Below, one piece after another: positions 9,001 to 17,026 of a stretch of 28,412 nucleotides of DNA; the stretch's first letter is position 1; every line of letters starts with the position of its first letter. The notes under the pieces were generated by a model, which was given only the letters and a program-made list of their open reading frames with translations, searched no databases and was not told the DNA's origin. The stretch is from a virus. Location: positions 1 through 28,412 of the IMG/VR virus record IMGVR_UViG_3300004095_000009, one strand, 5' to 3'. The translations under genes were made by a program, and so were the position numbers.

Positions 9001-9089
9001 AAGTCATGTATTGATTGCACTATTCTACTTCAAGAAAAATTAAAACATCTATTCAATTTACAAGCAAAAGTGAAATATCATATTGAATC

Positions 9090-9698
9090 TTAATATGTAA
9101 CGGTAAATTGATACTGGAATGGTAGCGATAAAACACCAGCATTGATAGCTGATTGAAGTATTGGACCAAGCGTTGAATATACGCCCGGTTTAAGCGCAAT
9201 CAAAACGGCGTGTAATCCCGTAAAGGTCACACTCACATCATAAGTGTTATCAATAGGCAAAGGAAGACCATTTACATCTTTTAAAAAACGAGTAACACGA
9301 TTTTTTAACCATTTGATGTTGAATTGCGTACCGTCGCCTTTATAAAAATTCCATGTAATACAACGCTGAAAAATATCATCCGTTGTCAAATAAAAATTTG
9401 ATGGCCCGATAACAGTTTCTTTGTTGTAAGGCTGAAGGTTATATACATTGGTGTTGTACTCACCAAAAAATGTATATCCACCTTCGGGCAATGTTGGCCT
9501 TGTTAATCCATAAATACCTTTTGCCACCCAATCCAAATCCGCACCGGTTTGAACGGTATAGTTTGGCAAATTTAAATTGTTGAACCAATCAAGATATTGT
9601 TGGGCAAGATTGTTATACGCAGCGACGAATCCCTGAAGATTTTCATCATCAGCGTATTGCTGGTAAAGATAACTTGGGATTATTGTTGTCAGCATCAT
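9090..9698 (-). CDS. Baseplate wedge protein, tail protein I-like
   Basis: A 202-residue protein directly after the gpJ-like gene; its ATG overlaps that gene's stop (TAATG). The N-terminus (LTTIIPSYLYQQYADDENLQ, then YLDWFNNLNLPNYT) and the GADLDWVAKGIYGLTRPTLP segment follow the pattern of myophage baseplate proteins that occupy the gpI or gp53 position after gpJ, in phages related to Pam3 and E217. The middle (ITWNFYKGDGTQFNIKWLK, RVTRFL) is also typical of that group. It probably joins the gpJ-like protein in the wedge and carries the fibres, which are encoded next. Family membership is from memory; the position makes a baseplate role likely. Confidence 0.75.
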   Translation of the reverse strand: MMLTTIIPSYLYQQYADDENLQGFVAAYNNLAQQYLDWFNNLNLPNYTVQTGADLDWVAKGIYGLTRPTLPEGGYTFFGEYNTNVYNLQPYNKETVIGPSNFYLTTDDIFQRCITWNFYKGDGTQFNIKWLKNRVTRFLKDVNGLPLPIDNTYDVSVTFTGLHAVLIALKPGVYSTLGPILQSAINAGVLSLPFQYQFTVTY

Positions 9699-11326
9699 TA
9701 ACCCTGAGTAATGACTACTTGAGCATTAGACGTTTCAAAATAACTTTCAGGATCGCCATAATACAAACCTGTACCCGATTCAGGCGAAACTTCATACCCG
9801 TTAATTTCTACCGTAAACACCATCCGAGATAACAATGTCGGAGGAATAATCCCCGCAATCGCAATTTGAAATACGTTTTGCAATTCAAACAAGTTAATCG
9901 GCTGACCTACATAAATACTATTAATGTAATTAACAATTGCTGGCTGGCCCAGCTGCGCGACCGCAGTAGGCGAAACATAGTTTGTTGATGTCGTATTCCA
10001 TACCAATGAAATATTGACAGTTTGAACAGGCGGATTCACAAAAGTAATATTGTAGGAATCGGGATAGTCATTAATTGAAACCGTCACATTTCGTAAGTTT
10101 GGCGTAACTACGCCGCCGGTTGTCCATGTTCCCTGTGAAACACTATCGAAACCGGTGTAACCCTGAACCGTAACCGTTCCGGGGTTTGTCACTAATGGAT
10201 AAGTGAAAGTATTCGCGCCGGTACGAGTAAACGTGTATGAGCCGTTATAAGCTGTCGGTGTTACTCCATAAATCGTGCCGGATGATGTACCAGTGGGCAA
10301 ACCATGAGGGCTGGCGGTTGTGACCGTAACGACACCCGTTGCCCAAGTCATTGAGGATATTTGGCAATTTAAGCTAAAAGTGTTTTCACTTAAAACAATC
10401 GCTACAAAATTATTGCCATTGACGTTGGACATACCGGTTTCGCCGGTAATTTGAACCACTTGACCCGTTGCGAAACCATGATTAAGCGTTGTCGTCACTA
10501 CAGCAGGATATGCGTTGGTAATACCAGCCACACCCATAGTTGAGCCAACCAAATTGGCAATATCAAATAAGCCGGTAAAAATGGCATTTCCCACTTGGTA
10601 AGGATCGCCGCCGCCACAAATCACTTCCCAATAACTTCCTTGTTGACGCACCGCACAAAGTCGAGCTTGTACGCCGGGGACATTTTGCAATTGGGTTTTC
10701 AAAAACGTCGGCATTCCTTGAGCGACCGCCAAGCCAGCCTGAATAACTTGAGCTTGATAATCTTCTAACGGTTGTGCCGTAGCTCCGGGTAAACCCGCAG
10801 TTTGGTTGGTGCAAGTTAAAGTTACGCCAGCTGGAACGGACGTAACTATTTGGGTAACTGTGCCTGTCGGGACCGCCCATGATCCAGCTGTATTTGCCAA
10901 GCAATAAAGTGCTACGCTTTGACCGCTGGTTGGAATAATTCCTCCATCTTGCACTGTGTATTGATGATTACCATCACTGACAATAAAACCGACGGGAATC
11001 ACAAAACCGGGAGAACCCAAAAAAGTAACGTAAACAGAAGTATTTGAGCCAACGCCTTGTTGAACGCCATAAATCTGTCCCAGCTGATTCAAAATAAACG
11101 AGTTGGCAGTGTAGGGTGTAATGCTATTAAAAAGCTCTACGCGAGCCGAATCAATCAGCGCCAATGCACCTACATCGGTTGAGCTAATATCTTCTATCAA
11201 TGACCCGGGCAAATTAGCCGTATAGCCCGGATTGCTGGCAGCAACCAAGGAAATAAGTTCTTGTTGCAGCGTGGTTGGAGGAGTCGGCTGCAAGCCTGTC
11301 GAATTAACGTCCGTCGTAATGGTCAT
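9698..11326 (-). CDS. Baseplate J-like wedge protein with two inserted surface modules
   Basis: The 542-residue protein has the gpJ core. The N-terminal half contains LPGSLIEDISSTDVGALA, ITPYTANSFILNQLGQIYGV, a VYVTFLGSPGFVIPVGFIVS strand region, and AGLPGATAQPLEDYQAQVIQ. The C-terminal half (NYINSIYVGQPINLFELQNV, then a terminal beta region) resumes the fold. Between them, residues about 266-320 and 323-389 are two FCCH/Ig-like repeats. The second nearly duplicates a module in the sheath gene. In P2, Mu and related phages gpJ forms the wedge that ties hub to fibres and sheath. The start overlaps the gp25-like gene by four bases (ATGA). The gene is longer than typical gpJ mainly because of the inserts. 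Confidence 0.87.
   Translation of the reverse strand: MTITTDVNSTGLQPTPPTTLQQELISLVAASNPGYTANLPGSLIEDISSTDVGALALIDSARVELFNSITPYTANSFILNQLGQIYGVQQGVGSNTSVYVTFLGSPGFVIPVGFIVSDGNHQYTVQDGGIIPTSGQSVALYCLANTAGSWAVPTGTVTQIVTSVPAGVTLTCTNQTAGLPGATAQPLEDYQAQVIQAGLAVAQGMPTFLKTQLQNVPGVQARLCAVRQQGSYWEVICGGGDPYQVGNAIFTGLFDIANLVGSTMGVAGITNAYPAVVTTTLNHGFATGQVVQITGETGMSNVNGNNFVAIVLSENTFSLNCQISSMTWATGVVTVTTASPHGLPTGTSSGTIYGVTPTAYNGSYTFTRTGANTFTYPLVTNPGTVTVQGYTGFDSVSQGTWTTGGVVTPNLRNVTVSINDYPDSYNITFVNPPVQTVNISLVWNTTSTNYVSPTAVAQLGQPAIVNYINSIYVGQPINLFELQNVFQIAIAGIIPPTLLSRMVFTVEINGYEVSPESGTGLYYGDPESYFETSNAQVVITQG
10160..10360 (-). repeat. Ig/FCCH-like module, copy in the gpJ-like gene
   Basis: Residues 323-389 of the gpJ-like protein run from ISSMTWATGVVTVTTASPHG to YPLVTNPGTVTVQG. 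About two thirds of positions match residues 59-126 of the sheath (ISSMTWGTGTVTVTTATAHG to YPLVSNPGSVTVQG). The DNA is also clearly related, for example ccggggtttg and ggataagt are shared on the plus strand in both copies. Confidence 0.88.
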
Positions 11327-11670
11327 ACTGCCACCTGTTGTTGGATTTTCGTGCCTTGGGTCGTAACGATATTAACATCGTAGGTCGGAGTTGTTGACTG
11401 TTGTTTTGTAATTTGCAAACTAGCAAAAAACGGTGAGAATTGTTGTTGCGTCGTCATTACATAAAAGTCAGGGAATACTTGTTGAATAACCGAACGCTGC
11501 GCCGGAATTCCGTAATTAGCATAAAAAGGTGATTCACCAAGGCTTAGTTTTAAGCATTGGATTAAAGTTGTGGCGTAACCGTATTCGAAATTTCCGTTTG
11601 AATCGGATTGGATTTCTACCCAAGACGTAGAACCATCAGAATTTGTTACTCGACCATATGTCCTAGCCAT
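11323..11670 (-). CDS. Baseplate wedge protein, gp25-like
   Basis: A 115-residue protein between the spike and gpJ-like genes, the standard location of the T4 gp25/P2 gpW-like wedge subunit. It has a conserved YGYATTLIQCLKLSLGESPF segment followed by YGIPAQRSVIQQVFPDFYV. In this group of myophages these carry the glycine/proline-rich loop and helix that nucleate sheath assembly. The C-terminus is a beta-rich tail (TPTYDVNIVTTQGTKIQQQV). The ribosome site AAGGGT lies just before the ATG. It overlaps the gpJ-like start by four bases. Assignment rests on size, order and these segments; the textbook gp25 signature is not obvious. Confidence 0.72.
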   Translation of the reverse strand: MARTYGRVTNSDGSTSWVEIQSDSNGNFEYGYATTLIQCLKLSLGESPFYANYGIPAQRSVIQQVFPDFYVMTTQQQFSPFFASLQITKQQSTTPTYDVNIVTTQGTKIQQQVAV

Positions 11671-11679
11671 TTTTTACCC

Positions 11680-12408
11680 TTATATTGGACCCGTAGTTGT
11701 GCCACCACCCGGCTGTACACCACCATGAACGTGACCATCAAGCGAAACTGTTCCAGCTGTAACGTCATTGGTAACGTGAACGGGACCAATAAGGTTAACG
11801 CCAGTACCGCCTCCGGTTCCGGTTGTTTGACTGACAGGGCCGTTTAATTCTATCGCGCCATTCAAAGCAATTAAAGATGAAGTAATTGAAACTTCACTAG
11901 AATTCATCGTAATAGTTGAATTTCCAACCTTCGCTGTAATTCCTGTCGGTGTCAGTGTTACCACCGCACCGCTATTAGTATCCCGAATAACAACACCATT
12001 CGGTCCATAAATTGTCACCGCATCAGGATCAACCGATGACCAATTTTTATTACCAATCGGGAAAAATACTAATGATGTCAAATTGCCGGGATCGCTGAAA
12101 TCAGCTTTACCCGTTCCCAATCCTGACGCACCGCGCAAGCTCACGCTGGCAGCAAAACAAACCCCCAAATCGCCCACTTGTATTGGATAGCGAATATATT
12201 CAGGTCCAAACAATGGTACGGTAACTTGCGGCAAAGTAATGGTCGATGGCGTAATTAAATCAAAAGCCACTGTAACAATCGAGCCGTTCACCTCGACAAC
12301 GTGACAAGGCCATGATTGACCAGCTGCTTGCAATGCGTCATAAATCTTTCGATCAGTGAAAGTATTGATTGACTGTGCAAACGGGATTTTTTGGTCAATA
12401 TTATCCAT
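11680..12408 (-). CDS. Baseplate central spike protein, gpV/gp45-like with HxH tip
   Basis: The 242-residue protein has an N-terminal helix and an OB-fold-like barrel (about 30-135; VVEVNGSIVTVAFDL, PIQVGDLGVCFAAS, LVFFPIGNKNW). A repetitive beta-helix region follows (about 145-220; VTLTPTGITAKVGNSTITM, then INL-type repeats). The tip SLDGHVHGGVQPGGGTTTGP puts His226 and His228 in an HxH motif. In P2 gpV and Mu gp45 the HxH pairs of the trimer bind iron at the sharp apex that pierces the outer membrane. The neighbouring hub, plug and wedge genes fit. It starts two bases after the hub stop, so the pair is translationally coupled. This is one of the most secure assignments in the window. Confidence 0.9.
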   Translation of the reverse strand: MDNIDQKIPFAQSINTFTDRKIYDALQAAGQSWPCHVVEVNGSIVTVAFDLITPSTITLPQVTVPLFGPEYIRYPIQVGDLGVCFAASVSLRGASGLGTGKADFSDPGNLTSLVFFPIGNKNWSSVDPDAVTIYGPNGVVIRDTNSGAVVTLTPTGITAKVGNSTITMNSSEVSITSSLIALNGAIELNGPVSQTTGTGGGTGVNLIGPVHVTNDVTAGTVSLDGHVHGGVQPGGGTTTGPI

Positions 12409-12410
12409 TG

Positions 12411-13448
12411 CTATGCCGTCGGTAATGTATAGGCTTGCACAACCGTTACCCAGCTATTTGCATCGGCTTGCCTAAACAAACCAATGTGACGCACCATTTG
12501 AATATTGAACACGCCTTGAAAGTCCGATACGTTTCGATATTGGGATTGTGATTGCGCTGTAGTAAGAATCAACCCAAGCGTTGATGACAATTCAGGCATT
12601 TTAATTTGACCGCCCACTTTCAAATCAAAGCGCATGACTGTTTTGAATGTCAATGTTTGCGGTCCAATCCAAGTCGGTTGTCCAATCAAATCAGTAAATT
12701 CAATTTGTATTGGTTCAGCAGTTGCCGGAACGGTATAGTCAAAAACATTGATGACATTGTTTTCGTAGGAAAGCTGAATGCCGGGATAATTGGGATTATT
12801 GATAATGCTTAGACTTCGTGTATTCAAAAACTTTGCAAAATCAGTCAAAGTAAAATTTTGAGCCACAATTGTTTCGGGAGCAACTAAGTTTTCGCTGACG
12901 TTGACATTGATTTCCGAAACATTTGGAAACACACTTTGCAAAGTATTTTTAATTGCCACCGAAAATTGAGTGCCGGATTCGCAAGTAAAACTAAAATTGT
13001 AAGGGTCTTGTCTGCTACCAGCTGGTTGCAGCATGATGAAATCAAGCGTTTGGGAAGTTCCCTGCCAATTGCCAAATGCTTGTTGAATTCTCGATTTCAT
13101 CAAGATTCCGTACTGACTTGGCACAGCTAATGGCAATCCTTTAGCCATTCCGCCTGAAATCTCAATATTGCAATACGTTTTCCCATCAGGGCTTGGATTG
13201 AAGTTTGCCGCCTGTGCCATCAAAGGCAGTCCAACCCCATAAACACGCAAAAAAGCGCCGCCCAACGGAGAGTTGTAAACCGATATGGGCAAATCCCATT
13301 CCACATTTAAAGCACCGGGAATGGTCAATAATCCAGCAGAATCTGCTGTGCTAGTGAATGTTCCGTTAAATAAAGTACCGCCATTAAACCCGCTTATTTC
13401 CTTTGGATTGCCATCTTGGTCGGTAATTTTGATTTCATAACGACGCAT
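12411..13448 (-). CDS. Baseplate hub protein (gp27/gpD-like)
   Basis: A 345-residue protein preceding the spike. I chose the ATG at 13448, which overlaps the previous stop as TGATG, over the in-frame TTG one codon earlier. The N-terminal half reads RRYEIKITDQDGNPKEISGF and FLRVYGVGLPLMAQAANFNP. The central and C-terminal parts (QNFTLTDFAKFLNTRSLSII, PQTLTFKTVMRFDLKVGGQI) match the hub of E217/Pam3-like myophages as I remember it. The hub forms the trimeric platform between tube and spike. The order tape measure, Dit-like, plug, hub, spike is that of these phages and strengthens the call. Confidence 0.75.
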   Translation of the reverse strand: MRRYEIKITDQDGNPKEISGFNGGTLFNGTFTSTADSAGLLTIPGALNVEWDLPISVYNSPLGGAFLRVYGVGLPLMAQAANFNPSPDGKTYCNIEISGGMAKGLPLAVPSQYGILMKSRIQQAFGNWQGTSQTLDFIMLQPAGSRQDPYNFSFTCESGTQFSVAIKNTLQSVFPNVSEINVNVSENLVAPETIVAQNFTLTDFAKFLNTRSLSIINNPNYPGIQLSYENNVINVFDYTVPATAEPIQIEFTDLIGQPTWIGPQTLTFKTVMRFDLKVGGQIKMPELSSTLGLILTTAQSQSQYRNVSDFQGVFNIQMVRHIGLFRQADANSWVTVVQAYTLPTA

Positions 13449-13849
13449 CAAATCACCTGAAATTGTTGTGTCGGTGCGCGATAAACCAGCTGAGTTTTAA
13501 AGTAGCCAGCAGTCAATGAAATGTTGTAATTCAATGGCGAGCCAATCAATGGCAAAGCAACAATCAGTTTATTGTTCAAATTGTAAATATTGACGTAATA
13601 ACGCTGACCGTAAATATTCCAATTCACAATGACGTTATAAACCGATCCATCAAATGTCGCTTGGAAACGAAAATTTGAATTGTTGGTAGGTACAAATTGG
13701 ATGACATTATTTACTACAGCAGTCGAGCTTTGATTTGTGCTATAGCTCGATGCAGCGCCCTGAGTATTAATCAACCCGCCCAATAACGGCGAAGTAACCG
13801 AATTGGGGTTATTGATCGTACTGCTTAAACTACTCCATAAATCGCTCAT
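13448..13849 (-). CDS. Baseplate plug protein, cyanophage Pam3 gp18-like
   Basis: A 133-residue protein. Its C-terminal hundred residues are close to the pattern of the Pam3 gp18 plug family: VIQFVPTNNSNFRFQATFDG, VIVNWNIYGQRYYVNIYN, LIVALPLIGSPLNYNISL and GYFKTQLVYRAPTQQFQV. The N-terminal 35 residues are a low-complexity Ser/Asn linker. In that system the protein sits in the baseplate near the tube exit. It overlaps the Dit-like gene by four bases (ATGA) and the hub by one base, so the three are tightly coupled. It contains no enzyme motif. Confidence 0.78.
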   Translation of the reverse strand: MSDLWSSLSSTINNPNSVTSPLLGGLINTQGAASSYSTNQSSTAVVNNVIQFVPTNNSNFRFQATFDGSVYNVIVNWNIYGQRYYVNIYNLNNKLIVALPLIGSPLNYNISLTAGYFKTQLVYRAPTQQFQVI

Positions 13850-14448
13850 ACGGGTGTTCCATTATTGAACGCCGACATCAATGCACCAAGCGTATTTTGT
13901 GGACCTTGCGATACCAAGGGCTGTATGAAATCAAATTGCCAAGCATTTTGTGGCTGCTGGCTGTCAGGTCGGGATACATCAATCAAGTTTGCCAAAATAC
14001 AATTCAGGTAAACGTAAGATGGTGTCGCAACGATATATGTGCCGCCAGCTTGATTATGCAAATCAAGAGCGTATTTCAATGCTGTAAACGTAATCATCTT
14101 TGACACATACCCGCCATTTTTGTTGGCAGGGCAATTCATCAGCATAGATATTTTCAATGGTTTGGCAATGATCGCATTAGCCGCATATTGCTGATTTGCA
14201 AATGGATAAGTTGCGATTTCATTTTCTACCAAGGAGCCGCCGGGTAATGGCCTGAAATGACCAAAAAAGTCATTTAGGTTTAATGGATTATTCCCGTTCA
14301 ATAAAGAAAAACCAAAATTGGCGGCTTCAGTAATTGCAATGATTGGTAACAATGTTCCCGGAATATTCGATGCAAGACCACCCGACAGTATGATCGGTGA
14401 AATTTCATAACCAAGCTGATAGACCGCTTGACCAATATTTGTAGACAT
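13846..14448 (-). CDS. Baseplate/distal tail protein, Dit-like
   Basis: A 200-residue protein right after the tape measure, its ATG overlapping that stop (TAATG). The N-terminus reads LGYEISPIILSGGLASNIPG, then TLLPIIAITEA; the core has PLPGGSLVENEIATYPFANQ, KPLKISMLMNCP, and a C-terminal QNAWQFDFIQPLVSQ. This pattern recurs in myophages of the E217/Pam3 group between tape measure and plug and has been grouped with Dit-like tail proteins. It probably forms the first ring below the tube and receives the hub. The location is secure. The Dit name is from memory and less so. Confidence 0.65.
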   Translation of the reverse strand: MSTNIGQAVYQLGYEISPIILSGGLASNIPGTLLPIIAITEAANFGFSLLNGNNPLNLNDFFGHFRPLPGGSLVENEIATYPFANQQYAANAIIAKPLKISMLMNCPANKNGGYVSKMITFTALKYALDLHNQAGGTYIVATPSYVYLNCILANLIDVSRPDSQQPQNAWQFDFIQPLVSQGPQNTLGALMSAFNNGTPV

Positions 14449-16325
14449 TACGAAACCCCTAGACCTGTGTAGTATCCACCCGCAGCCAACATATTAACCA
14501 TTGTGTCCTGTCCGGGTATCTTAGTCGTTGTTACATTCAGTGCAATTGGCGTTGGATTCCAATTAAGCATTCCTGTTTTTTGCGGTGCAGCGGATGATCC
14601 CGAAGGTGCGGGTGAAACTTTAGTACCACTTTGCAAATAATTTTGAATTTCTTCAGAAGATGCACTTGGCCCACCTTTTTCCAACCATGCCATTGCAGCC
14701 ATAATGTCGGACAAAGTTTTAGGATCAGACATATCAATTTGCTGATTTCTGCCAATACCTGTTTTTTTAGAAATAAAGTTTATGTACGCTTCAGTATTAT
14801 TTTCATTAGGAGGCGCCCATGTACTAATAATTTCTTCAAGTGTTTGCAGTTTTTTATATCCAGCAGCTGCCGATGTGCCAGCGCCATAGCTTTTTAATTG
14901 ATTTGCCATTGCAAGGAAACCCTCTTGCTGTGTGGCAAATTTAGCAAATCCTCCTTCACCTTTTACTGCACCGGGTTGACCAATAAATCTTAAATTTCCG
15001 GGATTGTTATTTCTTTCGGCTAGTGTTGCAGCATTACTTTGATTTCCTGAAGGATTCCAAAAATATCGAAGCCAACTACCGGATTGATCTTTTTGTTTAT
15101 TTTTCAATAATTCAAGTTGATCCGCTTCTCCGCCGGGTTTGTAATATTCTCTATTTTCTTGCGTCGCTGATTTGCTTGGCATAAATTTGCCTACAAATTC
15201 TAAAAATCCTTGCATTGTTTCTGCCATAGCTGAAACATTTTCGATAAATTTATCAACATCTTTTTTGATTTGATCGCCACCTAAATATTTAGCGAATTCT
15301 TCAATTTTTTGACCAAATACATTGATCCATTTTGGTAAATCAGGATTTTTCAAGAATGAAGCAACAAGATCAGAAAAGCTGTCAGCTAAATGACTAAGTG
15401 GTTCAGCAAGCGGAGCCAATCCATTAATGAAAGTGGTTTTGATCTTTTCGCCAGCTTCATTAATCGTGACGCTGAATTCTTGCCATTTTTTAAGAGTTTC
15501 ATCAATAACGTCAAAGGATTTCAAATCCCGCTGATATTTTTCTTCAGCGTCCTTTTGTTCCTTTTCCGTAATCTGAGCCATGCGCCGGGCAGTTTCGACG
15601 GTGATGCCCAACACATCCAAGCCTTGAGCTTGCAATCGCTGCTGTGCGGTAGCAGCTGGTCCTTGTTTGTAAACTTCACCCGCGCGACGCAATAGTTGTG
15701 GCAATAGTTCAGCTGCGCTTTGATTTGGATTCAGCCGGTTTGCACCAAATGCCCATTGTTTTGTAACGTCGGTTTGAGCAGCTGACAATGATCCGAGCAA
15801 AGGATCAACATCGGCATAACGACCATAACCGACGCGAGCTGCGCGAAGTTCTGCGGACGATACGCCTAAACCTTGTGACTGGCGGCGCAAATCGCCAATA
15901 TTAGCCGCGAACGATGTCAGGCCAAACAAACCCCCAGCCCCACCTAATAAACCCGCAGCAAGGCCGATTCCTGACCACCGCAGAAGGTTTAAAGTAGTTG
16001 ATGCAACGCTTTTACCAATGTTGGCAGTTGTTTTGCCGATATTCTCAAATGTGCGCTGAGTATCTTTGGCAATTTTGTTGATTTTTGATTGTTCGGCTGA
16101 AACTTTTGTTTGAGCTGCATAGATGTTGCTCATCGCTGTTGCAGCTTGAACCAAATTCTTTACAGCAGAATCAAAACCTTTGGCGCTTTGTTGAGTAGCC
16201 GAACCAACCTTACCCCACTGGCCCGGCATCTTCCCAAGTTGTGACTGATATTTTTCAAATAGCGCAGCGAATTCTTTAAACGCTTCGTCGTGGATTTCAA
16301 TATCAATGACTGATTTTGTTGCCAT
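14448..16325 (-). CDS. Tape measure protein with C-terminal lysozyme-like domain
   Basis: The 625-residue protein is helical and coiled-coil-rich (about 5-110 and 250-300), with a hydrophobic Gly/Leu-rich stretch at about 115-140, typical of tape measures that set tail length and pass through the host membrane. At about 435-565 there is an embedded domain with ERNNNPGNLRF, GFAKFATQQEGFLAMANQL, a TLEEIISTWAPPNENNTEAY segment and FISKKTGIG. This pattern occurs in virion-associated lysozyme-like proteins. Peptidoglycan cleavage at entry is inferred, and catalytic residues cannot be confirmed by eye. At roughly 1.5 angstrom per residue the tail would be short, under 100 nm. It follows the frameshifted chaperone, the classic order, and that product overlaps its start. 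Confidence 0.82.
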   Translation of the reverse strand: MATKSVIDIEIHDEAFKEFAALFEKYQSQLGKMPGQWGKVGSATQQSAKGFDSAVKNLVQAATAMSNIYAAQTKVSAEQSKINKIAKDTQRTFENIGKTTANIGKSVASTTLNLLRWSGIGLAAGLLGGAGGLFGLTSFAANIGDLRRQSQGLGVSSAELRAARVGYGRYADVDPLLGSLSAAQTDVTKQWAFGANRLNPNQSAAELLPQLLRRAGEVYKQGPAATAQQRLQAQGLDVLGITVETARRMAQITEKEQKDAEEKYQRDLKSFDVIDETLKKWQEFSVTINEAGEKIKTTFINGLAPLAEPLSHLADSFSDLVASFLKNPDLPKWINVFGQKIEEFAKYLGGDQIKKDVDKFIENVSAMAETMQGFLEFVGKFMPSKSATQENREYYKPGGEADQLELLKNKQKDQSGSWLRYFWNPSGNQSNAATLAERNNNPGNLRFIGQPGAVKGEGGFAKFATQQEGFLAMANQLKSYGAGTSAAAGYKKLQTLEEIISTWAPPNENNTEAYINFISKKTGIGRNQQIDMSDPKTLSDIMAAMAWLEKGGPSASSEEIQNYLQSGTKVSPAPSGSSAAPQKTGMLNWNPTPIALNVTTTKIPGQDTMVNMLAAGGYYTGLGVS

Positions 16326-17003
16326 AGATTGCTCTTAATAAATGCCTTTGACGAAATTCGTGTGCGCTTGACTTGAATTCTATATCAACATCCTCGAAAA
16401 ACCTTGAAAAACCTTCCCCTGAAACATAATCTAAACAGGCAGCGACGATGTGATCTCCATCTCGCCAGTATTCTCTACCTCTGTCGATGTCTTCAAGGAA
16501 TTGACGTATTCCGTAGAATCCAATGATGTTGTGTGCGAACCCCATAAGCCGTTCACTGTATCCATGATTCCCTGCACTTGCGCCTTTTTGTTCATCATGG
16601 ACACGCAAGTAAAAAAAATCAGCTCCCCCTGTATCTCCGCGACGGTTTCCTTATCCAATACTTCCTTGTCAATAGCGACCTGAAGTGGAATACTTTGCCA
16701 TCCCTTTTTACCGGGCATGAATACATTCGACAAACGAATGATTTCATTGACTAAACCATTACCAACACCGCCCGGACCGGACCACAAACCCATGTCTTCA
16801 GCGATTTGCTTTAGCATCAGGTATGCAATTCTAGGCCCAGCAATCGCCCCCAATCCCTGAGAGAAGATTCCGGCAAATGTCTTGGAAATAACCAAGAAAT
16901 ATTGCTCGAAAACATCCCGCGAGATCGGGGTGCTGTGAACGTATATTTGTCCTTTTTCCGATTCAATCGGAATTACCAAGTTCAAAGCTCGATTGATTTT
17001 CAC
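16303..17003 (-). CDS. Frameshifted long form of the tail assembly chaperone (predicted, 233 aa)
   Basis: Codons 1-131 of the chaperone run in frame 0 to the TTT at 16613-16611. If the ribosome slips back one base it reads TAC TTG CGT onward and stays open for 102 residues to the TGA at 16305-16303. The new tail contains RVHDEQKGAS, IIGFYGIRQFLEDIDRG and FEDVDIEFKSSAHEF. The long form thus overlaps the tape measure start by 23 bases. In lambda (G and GT) and many tailed phages the gene between tube and tape measure makes such a short and long pair. The long form bridges the tube subunit and the tape measure during assembly and is absent from the virion. Production of this form is predicted, not shown. 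Confidence 0.75.
16431..17003 (-). CDS. Tail assembly chaperone, short form (190 aa)
   Basis: The start is GTG, with AGGA eight bases upstream. The protein begins KINRALNLVIPIESEKGQIY and contains VFEQYFLVISKTFAGIF, GPRIAYLMLKQIAED, an Asn/Gly loop and VFMPGKKGWQSIPLQVAIDK, then a mostly helical half. It lies between the tail tube gene and the tape measure, where tail assembly chaperones are encoded. No virion-type repeat or enzyme motif is present. The C-terminal 59 residues follow the T8 slippery run and are replaced in the frameshifted form. The role is cytoplasmic: holding the tape measure while tube subunits polymerise around it. Confidence 0.78.
   Translation of the reverse strand: MKINRALNLVIPIESEKGQIYVHSTPISRDVFEQYFLVISKTFAGIFSQGLGAIAGPRIAYLMLKQIAEDMGLWSGPGGVGNGLVNEIIRLSNVFMPGKKGWQSIPLQVAIDKEVLDKETVAEIQGELIFFTCVSMMNKKAQVQGIMDTVNGLWGSHTTSLDSTEYVNSLKTSTEVENTGEMEITSSLPV
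16561..16629 (-). promoter_or_regulatory. Programmed -1 frameshift signal
   Basis: Reading the minus strand: GGGGGAG at 16629-16623 resembles an internal Shine-Dalgarno. After CTGA comes a run of eight T at 16618-16611, in which frame-0 codons ATT TTT TTT give a T TTT TTT slip heptamer. Immediately downstream ACTTGCG (16610-16604) is the exact complement of CGCAAGT (16582-16576), and TCCATGAT (16601-16594) is the exact complement of ATCATGGA (16568-16561). The pairs interleave, so together they would form an H-type pseudoknot. Alternatively the second pair, extendable to ten pairs with one G-U, gives a hairpin 7 bases after the slip site. The -1 frame is open from before the T run to 16303. 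Confidence 0.78.
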
Positions 17004-17026
17004 TTTTTCCGTCCTAAAAAGTTATC

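Noticed and set aside
16303-16608. Independent gene starting at TTG 16608
   Set aside because: The TTG falls just after the T8 slippery run and has no close ribosome site; GGGGGAG is 14 bases away, too far. The frame is better explained as the -1 extension of the chaperone.
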